Assembly (NCBI GenBank): GCA_039029935.1
Contig: JBCCFC010000373.1
Location: forward strand, 1 to 10,526
Reading direction: 5' to 3'
Length of the DNA: 10,526 bases
From: G039029935 sp039029935
Lineage (GTDB): Bacteria > Chloroflexota > Anaerolineae > Caldilineales > Caldilineaceae
In this document: positions 1-6,091 of the stretch, in pieces
Layout of the letters: the number at the start of each line of letters is the position of its first letter
Numbering within the stretch: the stretch's first letter is position 1
Position numbers and translations under genes: made by a program
The notes under the pieces: generated by a model
Seen by the model: only the letters and a program-made list of their open reading frames with translations
What the model was told of the DNA's origin: nothing
The model's database searches: none

Positions 1-305
1 AATCTAACAGAACTATCTGAATTATGAGATTTGATAAAAATTGGACTATTGCTATTTTGATTATAGAAAAAGTAATCCCATATTTGTTCAGGATTCCTTT
101 TGATAAATTCATCAGAAAAATTTCTTAACGTTAATAGGTTCTGTATCTTGTTATAATACCCAAATGATCCCGCTAAATAAATCGCCTCCAACAAAGCTGT
201 CTTCCCAATGTTATTCTGCCCCCCAATCAAATTCACCTGCCCAAACCCATTGATTTTACTCTTCTCAAAACAGCGAAAATTATTGATCTCAATCCCAGTA
301 ATCAT
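1..305 (-). CDS. AAA family ATPase (OLD/AAA_15-like), N-terminal part only
   Basis: This is the first ~100 residues of an ATPase that runs off the left edge. The N-terminus has the pattern of SMC/OLD-type ATPases: a short strand with an N-N-F-R-C-F motif (residues 8-13), then a Walker A loop GQNNIGKT (29-36) followed by ALLEAIYLAG. Such proteins bind and hydrolyse ATP, and many work with a TOPRIM or nuclease partner in phage defence. Two ATGs are possible, at 308 and 305. I prefer 305 because the GGAGGT Shine-Dalgarno then sits 5 nt upstream; from 308 the gap is only 2 nt. The start overlaps the stop of the cbiH-sirC gene (TGATG), so translation is probably coupled. By hand count the first 180 bases hold 48 G+C (27%), far below the cob genes, which suggests separate origin. 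The usual downstream partner, DUF3226, would lie outside the window. ATPase family confident; biological role inferred. Confidence 0.8.
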   Translation of the reverse strand, partial: MITGIEINNFRCFEKSKINGFGQVNLIGGQNNIGKTALLEAIYLAGSFGYYNKIQNLLTLRNFSDEFIKRNPEQIWDYFFYNQNSNSPIFIKSHNSDSSVR

Positions 306-1546
306 CATTCACCTCCCAACAACCCACCAATCTCATCCCGCAACTTCACCGACCGACGCGGACTCCCTGCCTCACTGCTTACTGCCACCAACATGCCATC
401 ATGACGATATACGGCTGGCACATAAAAATCGCCTTCATCCGGTGCATCGGCTACATTGCAGAATGCACCTGCCAATCGCGCATCATGTGCAATCTCTGCA
501 TTCACTAGCCGTTGATTCGTTGCCGCAAAGACGACTTTCGCCATTGCCAAATCAAGCCCTTGATAAGCGCGTGGCACCCATTGCACTTTGCTGTCATCCA
601 CCAACATCTGTAACGCAGGTGTAATCTCTGGGCTAACGACTTTTACCTTAGCACCAACTTTCAGCAACCCTCGTACCTTGCGTGTACCTACTGGACCACC
701 GCCAACAACAACGGCCAATGAATTTTCTAGACCTACCAGTGAAATTGGGTAAAGTTTGGATGTTTCACGCACTGGAGTTGCCTCGGTACTGTTGGCTACA
801 TCGTCATTACCTGATGTATATCCTCTTGGTGTTGCCATCCCACCACCAATGGCATAGCTCTGGCTGTTACCGACCAGCACCAACGTAAACATATCCACCT
901 GTATTGGGTCGAACTCGCCCAGTGTCGTCACGGTAATCTGCTCATCAGGGCGGGTGACGTTACGGATGATGGCGACGGGTGTGTCAGGGCTGCGGTAGTC
1001 GAGCAGGATACCAACGACATGACCGAGTTGCCAGTGGCGATTGCGGCTGCGGGGGTTATAGAAGCCGATGACAAAATCACCCCATGCGGCGGCACGGACT
1101 CGTTTTTGGATCACGGGCCAAGGCGTCAGCAGATCACTGAGGCTGATGGTGCAGAAATCATGACCGAGTGGTGCGCCTAGACGGGCGGAGGCAGCTTGAA
1201 TGGCACTGATACCCGGATAGACCTGGACTTCTGGATTCTCACCAGCCCAATTTTGCGCCCGCAATACATCAAAAATCGGGCTTGCCATAGCATAGATGCC
1301 GATGTCGCCGCTGCTGATCATGGCGACATGCTGTCTCTCTTGTGACAACGCCACTGCTTGCTCGGCACGATCCATCTCGCTGCCTAGCTGACTGGTGATC
1401 ATGCGCTGTTGGTCGTTTAGCATATGCTGCACCTGGTCGAGGTAAAATTGGTAGCCGATGATGATGTCGGCGGTTTGTAGGGCTTGGCTGGCGGCAGGAA
1501 TCATGTAATTTAGGTCGCCTGGACCGATACTAATGAGTGATAACAT
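305..1546 (-). CDS. cobJ: Fusion: cobalt-factor III (precorrin-3B) C17-methyltransferase CbiH/CobJ + precorrin-2 dehydrogenase SirC
   Basis: This 413-residue fused cytoplasmic enzyme has two domains. Residues 1-~240 are a tetrapyrrole methylase of the CbiH/CobJ type: N-terminal LSLISIGPGD, SSGDIGIYAMASP, YPGISAIQAASARLGAPLGHDF and GFYNPRSRNR, all typical of the C17 methylation/ring-contraction enzyme. A linker (about 240-263) leads to residues 264-413, an NAD-binding precorrin-2 dehydrogenase with GGGPVG at 282-287 and NVADAPD at 364-370; the first Asp there matches the catalytic Asp of CysG/Met8. The SirC part stops soon after KLRDEI, so it lacks most of the usual C-terminal helical domain and is short (~150 residues against ~200). 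No stop or frameshift separates the domains. SirC makes sirohydrochlorin from precorrin-2; CbiH acts later, after cobalt insertion and CbiL. The start ATG has only a weak GAGAA upstream and follows a 195-bp palindrome-rich gap, so a separate promoter is possible. Confidence 0.92.
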   Translation of the reverse strand: MLSLISIGPGDLNYMIPAASQALQTADIIIGYQFYLDQVQHMLNDQQRMITSQLGSEMDRAEQAVALSQERQHVAMISSGDIGIYAMASPIFDVLRAQNWAGENPEVQVYPGISAIQAASARLGAPLGHDFCTISLSDLLTPWPVIQKRVRAAAWGDFVIGFYNPRSRNRHWQLGHVVGILLDYRSPDTPVAIIRNVTRPDEQITVTTLGEFDPIQVDMFTLVLVGNSQSYAIGGGMATPRGYTSGNDDVANSTEATPVRETSKLYPISLVGLENSLAVVVGGGPVGTRKVRGLLKVGAKVKVVSPEITPALQMLVDDSKVQWVPRAYQGLDLAMAKVVFAATNQRLVNAEIAHDARLAGAFCNVADAPDEGDFYVPAVYRHDGMLVAVSSEAGSPRRSVKLRDEIGGLLGGE

Positions 1547-1590
1547 GTTTTTCTCAAATTTTTAATGCATATTAGATTGGGTCAAGCCCT

Positions 1591-1608
1591 AGTATGCTTC
1601 AGCATACT
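1591..1608. repeat. Perfect 7-bp-arm hairpin
   Basis: AGTATGC and GCATACT are separated by four bases. The hairpin lies about 45 bp upstream of the cbiH-sirC start. No T-tract follows it on the minus strand, so it does not look like an intrinsic terminator; a processing site or repeat-element arm is more likely. Confidence 0.55.
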
Positions 1609-1620
1609 TTGCCTAACAGA

Positions 1621-1651
1621 CGCCGAATTCATTCGGTGGTACTATTCGGCG
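1621..1651. repeat. Alternative hairpins sharing one arm
   Basis: The arm CGCCGAAT (1621-1628) can pair with ATTCGG at 1631-1636 (2-base loop) or with ATTCGGCG at 1644-1651 (15-base loop, 8 pairs). The sequence shows this arrangement directly. Whether it acts as a switch, or is just the head of a repeat element, cannot be told from one copy. Confidence 0.5.
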
Positions 1652-1731
1652 GACATTGTTGGATAATTCATGATAATCGCTTCCAACACTGGCTGACGAT
1701 TCTTCTCACCCGCCCTGAACGCTCACGTATA

Positions 1732-1748
1732 CGCATATCTCCTATGCG
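1732..1748. repeat. Short hairpin over the MFS stop codon
   Basis: CGCATA and TATGCG, separated by five bases, form a perfect 6-bp stem that includes the TAG stop of the MFS gene. No U-run follows it on the transcribed strand. It could shield the 3' end of the upstream message, but a function is not demonstrated. Confidence 0.35.
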
Positions 1749-2953
1749 GCTGCCACTGCGACCTCTTCGCTAATCTTCACTGGACTATCTGTAATCGGCA
1801 GATGCACGACTGCCGCAAAAATACCCAATGCAATGCCCATATACCACACCACATCATACGAGCCTGTTGTGTCATAGAGCCGGCCACCGAGCCACACGCC
1901 TAAGAAACTACCGACTTGGTGGCTGAAAAAGACGATGCCATAAAGCGTTGCCAGATAGCGTGCGCCAAAAATTTGGGCGACGGTCCCGCTGGTCAATGGC
2001 ACGGTTGCCAGCCATAAGAAGCCGATGGCGCAGCCAAAGATGAGGGCAGTGGTTGATGTAAGGGGAATAATAAAAATAAAGAGGGCGATGACAACAGAAC
2101 GGGCAAAATAGAGAAAACTGAGCAGATACTTCTTACGGTAATAATCGCCCATAAAGCCAAAGAGAGATGACCCGAAAATATTGAATAGACCAATCAGGGA
2201 GAAGGCCAATGTCGCGACTGTTGGCGCAATGGCGTTGTCGGCAAGAAAGGCGGGTAAATGTGCGCCAATAAATGAAACGTGGAATCCGCAGACAAAAAAT
2301 CCTGCGATTAACAGGAGATAGCCTGAATGAGAACGTGCTTTTCTCAGCACTTCTACCATTGTCCCCGAACCATCATCGGCTACTTTTTGCGAATCATCCT
2401 TGGTTTTTCCGGGGAATGTCAAGGCCAGTAGCACCATCAAACCCACCAGTCCGCTAATCATGACGAATGCTGTGCGCCAGCCAAAGCTTGTCACCAGCCA
2501 TTGGATTAATGGCACAAGCGCGAATGTGCCAAAGGAACCAGCAGCGGTGATGAACCCAAAGGTGGATGTACGTCGCTCGGCGGGAACAACCTGCGCTACC
2601 GCACCGAGAACGACAACATAGGTTGTGCCGCTGAGGGCAAGACCAATAATGACACCGAGCGTGATGTACAACATCGTGCCAGTAGTCGTCATAGAGGCCA
2701 AAAGAATCCCGATTGCGTAAAAAATGCCGCCACCAACAGCCATTGTGCGGGCACCAAAGCGGTCGGCTAAAATACCTGCAATGGGAATGCCAAAAAAGAT
2801 ATTCTGCCATGCCATTGCCAAGCTAAAGACTTCACGCCCTGTACCCAAATCCAGCGTGATGGGTATCTGGGCAATGCCAAACGCGTGGCGTGTGCCCATA
2901 CTCAGCATGACCATGACAGACCCGGCAATAATGACCATCAACGAGCGGTTCAT
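1742..2953 (-). CDS. MFS transporter, substrate unknown
   Basis: This is a 403-residue integral membrane protein with about 12 hydrophobic segments, the normal length for the major facilitator superfamily. The loop-2/3 signature GILADRFGAR is at residues 60-69, and a degenerate repeat of the same motif (GFMGDYYRKK) opens the second half. The N-terminal segment with a G-T-R-H-A-F-G pattern near residues 20-26 recalls oxalate/formate-antiporter-like and related MFS groups. A good AGGAGA Shine-Dalgarno lies 7 nt upstream of the ATG. The gene starts 38 bp after the cbiF-cbiG stop and is followed by a 195-bp gap, so it is probably co-transcribed with cbiF-cbiG. I do not recognise it as a known cobalt or corrinoid transporter. 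Its position suggests but does not show a link with cobalamin (metal, precursor or product transport). The C-terminus ends in a short acidic/alanine tail. Confidence 0.85.
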   Translation of the reverse strand: MNRSLMVIIAGSVMVMLSMGTRHAFGIAQIPITLDLGTGREVFSLAMAWQNIFFGIPIAGILADRFGARTMAVGGGIFYAIGILLASMTTTGTMLYITLGVIIGLALSGTTYVVVLGAVAQVVPAERRTSTFGFITAAGSFGTFALVPLIQWLVTSFGWRTAFVMISGLVGLMVLLALTFPGKTKDDSQKVADDGSGTMVEVLRKARSHSGYLLLIAGFFVCGFHVSFIGAHLPAFLADNAIAPTVATLAFSLIGLFNIFGSSLFGFMGDYYRKKYLLSFLYFARSVVIALFIFIIPLTSTTALIFGCAIGFLWLATVPLTSGTVAQIFGARYLATLYGIVFFSHQVGSFLGVWLGGRLYDTTGSYDVVWYMGIALGIFAAVVHLPITDSPVKISEEVAVAAA

Positions 2954-2991
2954 AGCGTTTCTCCTGTGTGAAGTTTTGATTTTGATTTACT

Positions 2992-4995
2992 TTATTGCCG
3001 TACACTGGCTACGGCAACAGTACAACGTTCAAATTTTTGCTTTTTGACAATCACATCGCCACCACCGACGACCGAGGCGCATGGCTCGGCCACTCCAGGT
3101 AGGTTGAATTTTTCTTGGGCAGCACTCGGACTAAAATCAGCCGCGTCCAATGACTGTAATGTTTCTTGCGAGACAATCTCCAGCGGAACCCTATAGGCTT
3201 GTGCTAACCGCTGTAACCCTGGTTCGTTTTGCTTGAGGTCCACCGTTGCAAAGGCGGCAATACAACTCAAATCATAGTTCTCATAATAAAAGACATGTTC
3301 TACAGCATAGGACAATTCCCCAATAGGTACGCCCGCTTGACAGCCGATACCGACGACCAATGATGGTGGATTGTAGATGATTGATTTTGCTGCTAGATGA
3401 AGATGATGACCGCTTAATGGACGGTCGGTAATGATCAGTCCGGCTACATATGTATCGACATCAAGTTCATCTAAGCTTTCAACCAGCACAAGATTATCCA
3501 CATCTTCAAGCATATCCTCTAGCTCTTCATCAACCGTTGGTCGATAGCTGTCCACCACATCGATAAAAACACCGATTACCTCATCGTTCACCAACGCCGC
3601 ACTTGCATGTGTCAGTGGGCTATCCTCTTGAATTCGCCAATCCAATTCCCATCCCAGCAAGTCTAACGCAGGCTTGCCCTGTACATCACTGGCTGTCGTG
3701 ATTGCAGCATAACCACCTGTATAGGAGGCGATTGTCTCGGCCAAATCGTTGGCTCTGGCTTGATGCCCCCCAATCAAGGGAATGACCGATCTGCCAACTT
3801 CATCCACACAGATGACAGCAGGATCACTTGCTTTATGACCCAGAAGCGGGGCAATTGCCCGAATTGCAATACCCGTTGCCATCACCAAGATCAAGTTTTG
3901 ATGGGTTGCCCAGTGACGCCGCACTTCATCCAATGCAGAGCCAGCATACTCTTCATAGGGAAGCGGTTCCCCATCCTCTGCATCAATGGTAAATTTGTCG
4001 GGCATATAGGCCATCGCTGATAAGTCATCTGGTAAATCTTGGGCCAACTCAATTGCCAACCCCGAACCTCTAGCCGTAATGCCAATGATGGCTGTCCCCG
4101 CGCGTTCAATCGCACTGGCGAGATGTTTCTCCCCTGCAACAACACCGTCAACTTTACCCTCGGCTTCCTTGCGCTCCTTGCCGCGTGTAAAGTTCTCGGC
4201 TTTGCGGAAACGATGGGTGTAGGTGCTATCATAGAGGTGGCTGCTGGTCCGTCTATCTTCGCCTTTGAGTTTGGGATCAAGCGCAGGGCTAACTAAGATT
4301 AACGCATGACGTGTATATTTAGCCGCTCGCACCTTGGGGACAATATCGGCCAACGTTCCTGTTACATAGCTCTCATCCGGCCATGTGACTTTATGCAGCA
4401 CAGCCACTGGTGTTTCTGGCTGGTAGGCGCCACTGGCAAGCAAATCGTCAATCACGCGTTGGACGCGCGTCACGCTTAGGTAAATCGCCAGCGATGAGCC
4501 TGACGCGGCCAAGGTACGCAAGTCTTCACCTTCGGGCATGGTGGTGCGCCCAGCGGTGCGGGTCAGGATGATGGTCTGTACGACATCGGGCACAGTCAAT
4601 TCGGTTTTGAGCAGTGCTGCGGCTGCAAATGCCGCCGTGATACCGGGGACGATTTCATAGGGAACGTCATGGTCTTCGAGAATCGCCATCTGCTCATGGG
4701 TCGCGCCATAGAGTGCTGGGTCGCCACTGTGTACTCGCGCGACAACACCACCTGCCTGCGCTGTCTCGACCATGAGGTCCATGATTTCGCCCAGATTCAG
4801 ACTGGACGACGCAACAATCTTTGCATCAGGCTTGCGCGCCAAGGTTGCCACGCTCTCCTCCACCAAGCTGTCGGCATAGAGAATAAGGTCCGCCTGGGCG
4901 ATGATGTCCCGTCCACGAATGGCAATCAGGTCTGGCGCACCAGGCCCTGCCCCGACGATATAAACAGTCCCTGCTGTCGGTTTGTAATCGTACAT
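2992..4995 (-). CDS. cobM: Fusion: cobalt-precorrin-4 C11-methyltransferase CbiF/CobM + cobalt-precorrin-5A hydrolase CbiG
   Basis: This 667-residue cytoplasmic protein joins two consecutive steps. Residues 1-~245 are CbiF/CobM, with the SAM-site loop GAGPGAPD at 15-22, HSGDPALYG at 89-97, PGITAAFAAAA at 117-127 and the LHKVTWPDE segment at 200-208. It methylates C11 of cobalt-precorrin-4. A charged linker (about 246-295) precedes CbiG. In the CbiG part the central block ATGIAIRAIAPLLG is at 373-386, VDEVGRSVIPLIGGH at 397-411, the C-terminal SLVVGIGCQAG at 545-555, and GVAEPCA at 634-640. CbiG opens the delta-lactone and releases the two-carbon fragment as acetaldehyde, giving cobalt-precorrin-5B, the substrate of CbiD. 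The ATG directly abuts a TAA that ends a comB 3' remnant, so the gene has kept the ancestral stop-start junction although comB itself is now about 1 kb away. Upstream Shine-Dalgarno is weak. Both domains look complete. Confidence 0.95.
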   Translation of the reverse strand: MYDYKPTAGTVYIVGAGPGAPDLIAIRGRDIIAQADLILYADSLVEESVATLARKPDAKIVASSSLNLGEIMDLMVETAQAGGVVARVHSGDPALYGATHEQMAILEDHDVPYEIVPGITAAFAAAALLKTELTVPDVVQTIILTRTAGRTTMPEGEDLRTLAASGSSLAIYLSVTRVQRVIDDLLASGAYQPETPVAVLHKVTWPDESYVTGTLADIVPKVRAAKYTRHALILVSPALDPKLKGEDRRTSSHLYDSTYTHRFRKAENFTRGKERKEAEGKVDGVVAGEKHLASAIERAGTAIIGITARGSGLAIELAQDLPDDLSAMAYMPDKFTIDAEDGEPLPYEEYAGSALDEVRRHWATHQNLILVMATGIAIRAIAPLLGHKASDPAVICVDEVGRSVIPLIGGHQARANDLAETIASYTGGYAAITTASDVQGKPALDLLGWELDWRIQEDSPLTHASAALVNDEVIGVFIDVVDSYRPTVDEELEDMLEDVDNLVLVESLDELDVDTYVAGLIITDRPLSGHHLHLAAKSIIYNPPSLVVGIGCQAGVPIGELSYAVEHVFYYENYDLSCIAAFATVDLKQNEPGLQRLAQAYRVPLEIVSQETLQSLDAADFSPSAAQEKFNLPGVAEPCASVVGGGDVIVKKQKFERCTVAVASVRQ

Positions 4996-5040
4996 TTAAC
5001 ACTCAACTCGTTTCATAATCAATAAATCACCTCTTCTCGG
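4900..5040. repeat. Direct repeat, copy A (comB tail / cbiF start junction)
   Basis: This stretch matches 5951-6091 in the same orientation at a constant offset of 1051 bp. Across the 96 bases inside the cbiF coding part I count 19 mismatches, so about 80% identity. This copy carries the functional start of cbiF-cbiG. Similarity fades past about 5025, with a shared T-tract and CCGCC at 5043-5064. Confidence 0.85.
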
Positions 5041-5065
5041 CAACTTTTTTTCATTACCACCCGCC
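4996..5065 (-). pseudogene. 3' remnant of the comB-like gene
   Basis: Read in the frame ending with the TAA at 4998-4996, the last residues are D-L-L-I-M-K-R-V-E-C. The intact comB product ends E-L-L-I-M-K-R-V-E-Y. Upstream, N-E-K-K aligns with V-E-K-K of the intact gene, with about four extra codons in between. No start codon or other ComB sequence precedes it, so this is a duplicated tail and not a gene. It explains the TAA touching the cbiF ATG. Confidence 0.75.
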
Positions 5066-5139
5066 AAGATTTTGTGATAGGCAGCATAGTAATTGATTAG
5101 TTCCTTTATTGTCTACACATTCAGCGATTTGTGCAAAGA

Positions 5140-5169
5140 TTTATAGCTGATGGGATTGTACTTTTTCAA
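5140..5169 (-). promoter_or_regulatory. Candidate sigma-70-type promoter for cbiF-cbiG
   Basis: On the minus strand TTGAAA (5169-5164) and TATAAA (5145-5140) are 18 bp apart, each one base from consensus. It lies just after the truncated nuclease gene and would give a leader of about 135 nt before the cbiF ATG. Such a site would restore expression downstream of the rearrangement. The surrounding sequence is AT-rich, so a chance match is quite possible. Confidence 0.35.
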
Positions 5170-5171
5170 GT

Positions 5172-5948
5172 TTACGAAGAGCCACTTTCCAGACGTATCC
5201 GAGAACGTTTGATGGCACTTTGTAATTTTTGCTGCAAGGTTTCTTTGGAGGGCAATACAGTGAGATATTCTGCAACATGAATACCTGACTCATCTAATGC
5301 CAGTAGTTCGATTTGCTCCTCCTTTTTGCCTGCACAGAGGATAATGCCTAGTGGAGATGCTTCATTTGGCTGACGGTCATATTTATCCAACCAGCGAAGA
5401 TAAAGCTCCATCTGTCCCTTGTATTCGGCTTTGAAGTCACCCAGTTTCAAATCAATCGCGATTAATCTTCCTAGCCTACAATGGTAAAAGAGCAAGTCAA
5501 TATAAAAATCATCGCCATCAATTTGAATCCGCTTTTGTCGTGCCAAAAAAGCAAAGCCATCACCGAATTCCAGCAGAACGGACTCCATCTCTCGCAAAAC
5601 AGCATCTTCTAAGTCTTTTTCCAGATAGTAATCTTTGAGTCCCAAAAAATCAAGAAAATAAGGGTCTTTAAAGACTAGATCAGGTGATAGGATATCGTGT
5701 TCGCGCAGATTTTGTAGTTCAAGCCGCGCTAGTTCATCCGGTTTCTTGGATAGAGCCGTACGTTCATAAAGCATGGAGCCAATCTTTTTCCGTAGTGTAC
5801 GCACACTCCAGCCTTCAACCCGACACATTTCTGCGTAGAATTCACGTTGCAAAGGCTGCTTCAATGGAATAAGTGCAATAAAATGGCTCCAACTCAATTG
5901 TCGTAACAGTGTCACGACAATTTTTTCTTCTGGAAATGCTTCATAGAA
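5172..5948 (-). pseudogene. 5'-truncated DUF1016/YhcG-family PDDEXK nuclease gene
   Basis: The readable protein begins with QFYEAFPEE and continues through QLSWSHF, REFYAEM, WSVRTLRKKI and MLYERTALSKKP, the typical middle of DUF1016 (YhcG) proteins, to a complete C-terminal PDDEXK domain. Counting from the GTG at 5915 (247 residues), the nuclease core is YIDLLFYH with D140, then AIDLKLG with D155 and K157. The family normally has about 340-380 residues; the first ~100, the helical/winged N-terminal domain, are missing. Homology ends abruptly at about 5949, exactly where the decayed cbiF copy begins. In frame upstream there is a TGA within cbiF-derived sequence, no ATG and no Shine-Dalgarno. 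The GTG at 5915 lies inside a conserved stretch, so it is not a native start. Family members associate with restriction-modification and DNA-repair-like roles. Most likely a fragment; the intact nuclease core leaves a small chance that a short product is made. Confidence 0.8.
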
Positions 5949-6046
5949 CTGAATATATCCCGCCTTCGAATCTCAATTGGGTCTGGCGCATCAGGTTCCG
6001 CTTCCACGATATAAACAGTCCCCGCTGTCGGTTGGTAATCGTACAT
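5912..6046 (-). pseudogene. Decayed duplicate of the cbiF/cobM start, fused to nuclease sequence
   Basis: From the ATG at 6046 a 44-residue frame reads MYDYQPTAGTVYIV, against MYDYKPTAGTVYIV in the intact gene. It then diverges: the SAM-loop GAGPGAPD has become E-A-E-P-D-A-P-D, losing the essential glycines. After about 32 codons the frame passes into DUF1016 sequence out of register and stops with TGA at 5914-5912. The ATG directly abuts the comB stop TAG, the same arrangement as the live copy (TAA then ATG). Loss of conserved glycines points to relaxed selection. It cannot make a functional methyltransferase. Confidence 0.85.
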
Positions 6047-6091
6047 CTAATACTCAACTCGCTTCATAATCAACAATTCGTCCTTTTTTTC
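5951..6091. repeat. Direct repeat, copy B (comB end / cbiF remnant)
   Basis: This is the partner of 4900-5040. Here the comB side is intact and the cbiF side is decayed; in copy A the reverse holds. The two copies bracket about 0.9 kb containing the DUF1016 fragment. Repeat plus foreign gene looks like a duplication made when the fragment entered between comB and cbiF. Confidence 0.85.

Larger units (their letters stand above)
1547..1741. repeat. Intergenic block of nested palindromes between MFS and cbiH-sirC genes
   Basis: This 195-bp gap holds no plausible gene but at least four inverted repeats. They are AGTATGC-TTCA-GCATACT (1591-1608, perfect 7-bp arms), CCGAAT-TC-ATTCGG (1623-1636), a competing longer pair CGCCGAAT/ATTCGGCG (1621-1628 with 1644-1651), and TGTTGGA/TCCAACA (1657-1663 with 1682-1688) around an AT-rich near-palindrome. 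The first arm of the CCGAAT hairpin can pair with either of two downstream arms, so the two structures exclude each other. The density of palindromes suggests a REP/MITE-like dispersed element rather than a simple terminator; none is followed by a clear U-run on the transcribed strand. It may also affect expression or RNA stability of cbiH-sirC. Confidence 0.6.

Noticed and set aside
1591..1608. Hairpin as an intrinsic terminator
   Set aside because: No U-run follows on the minus strand, and the next gene belongs to the same pathway.
1350..1758. GCCACTG strings (1350-1356, 1752-1758) as part of a cobalamin riboswitch
   Set aside because: They lie on the plus strand inside minus-strand genes and no further B12-box structure surrounds them. 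The operon leader is outside the window.
4996..5110. Small protein ending D-L-L-I-M-K-R-V-E-C
   Set aside because: The open frame has no usable start codon except an internal ATG seven codons before the stop; it is explained as a comB tail remnant.
5915..5915. GTG at 5915 as a real start of a complete nuclease gene
   Set aside because: Conserved DUF1016 residues (FYEAFPEE) lie upstream of it, there is no ribosome site, and the N-terminal domain is absent.
4900..6091. Insertion sequence with its own transposase
   Set aside because: No transposase or terminal inverted repeats typical of an IS are seen; the enclosed gene is a nuclease fragment and the direct repeats derive from the host operon.
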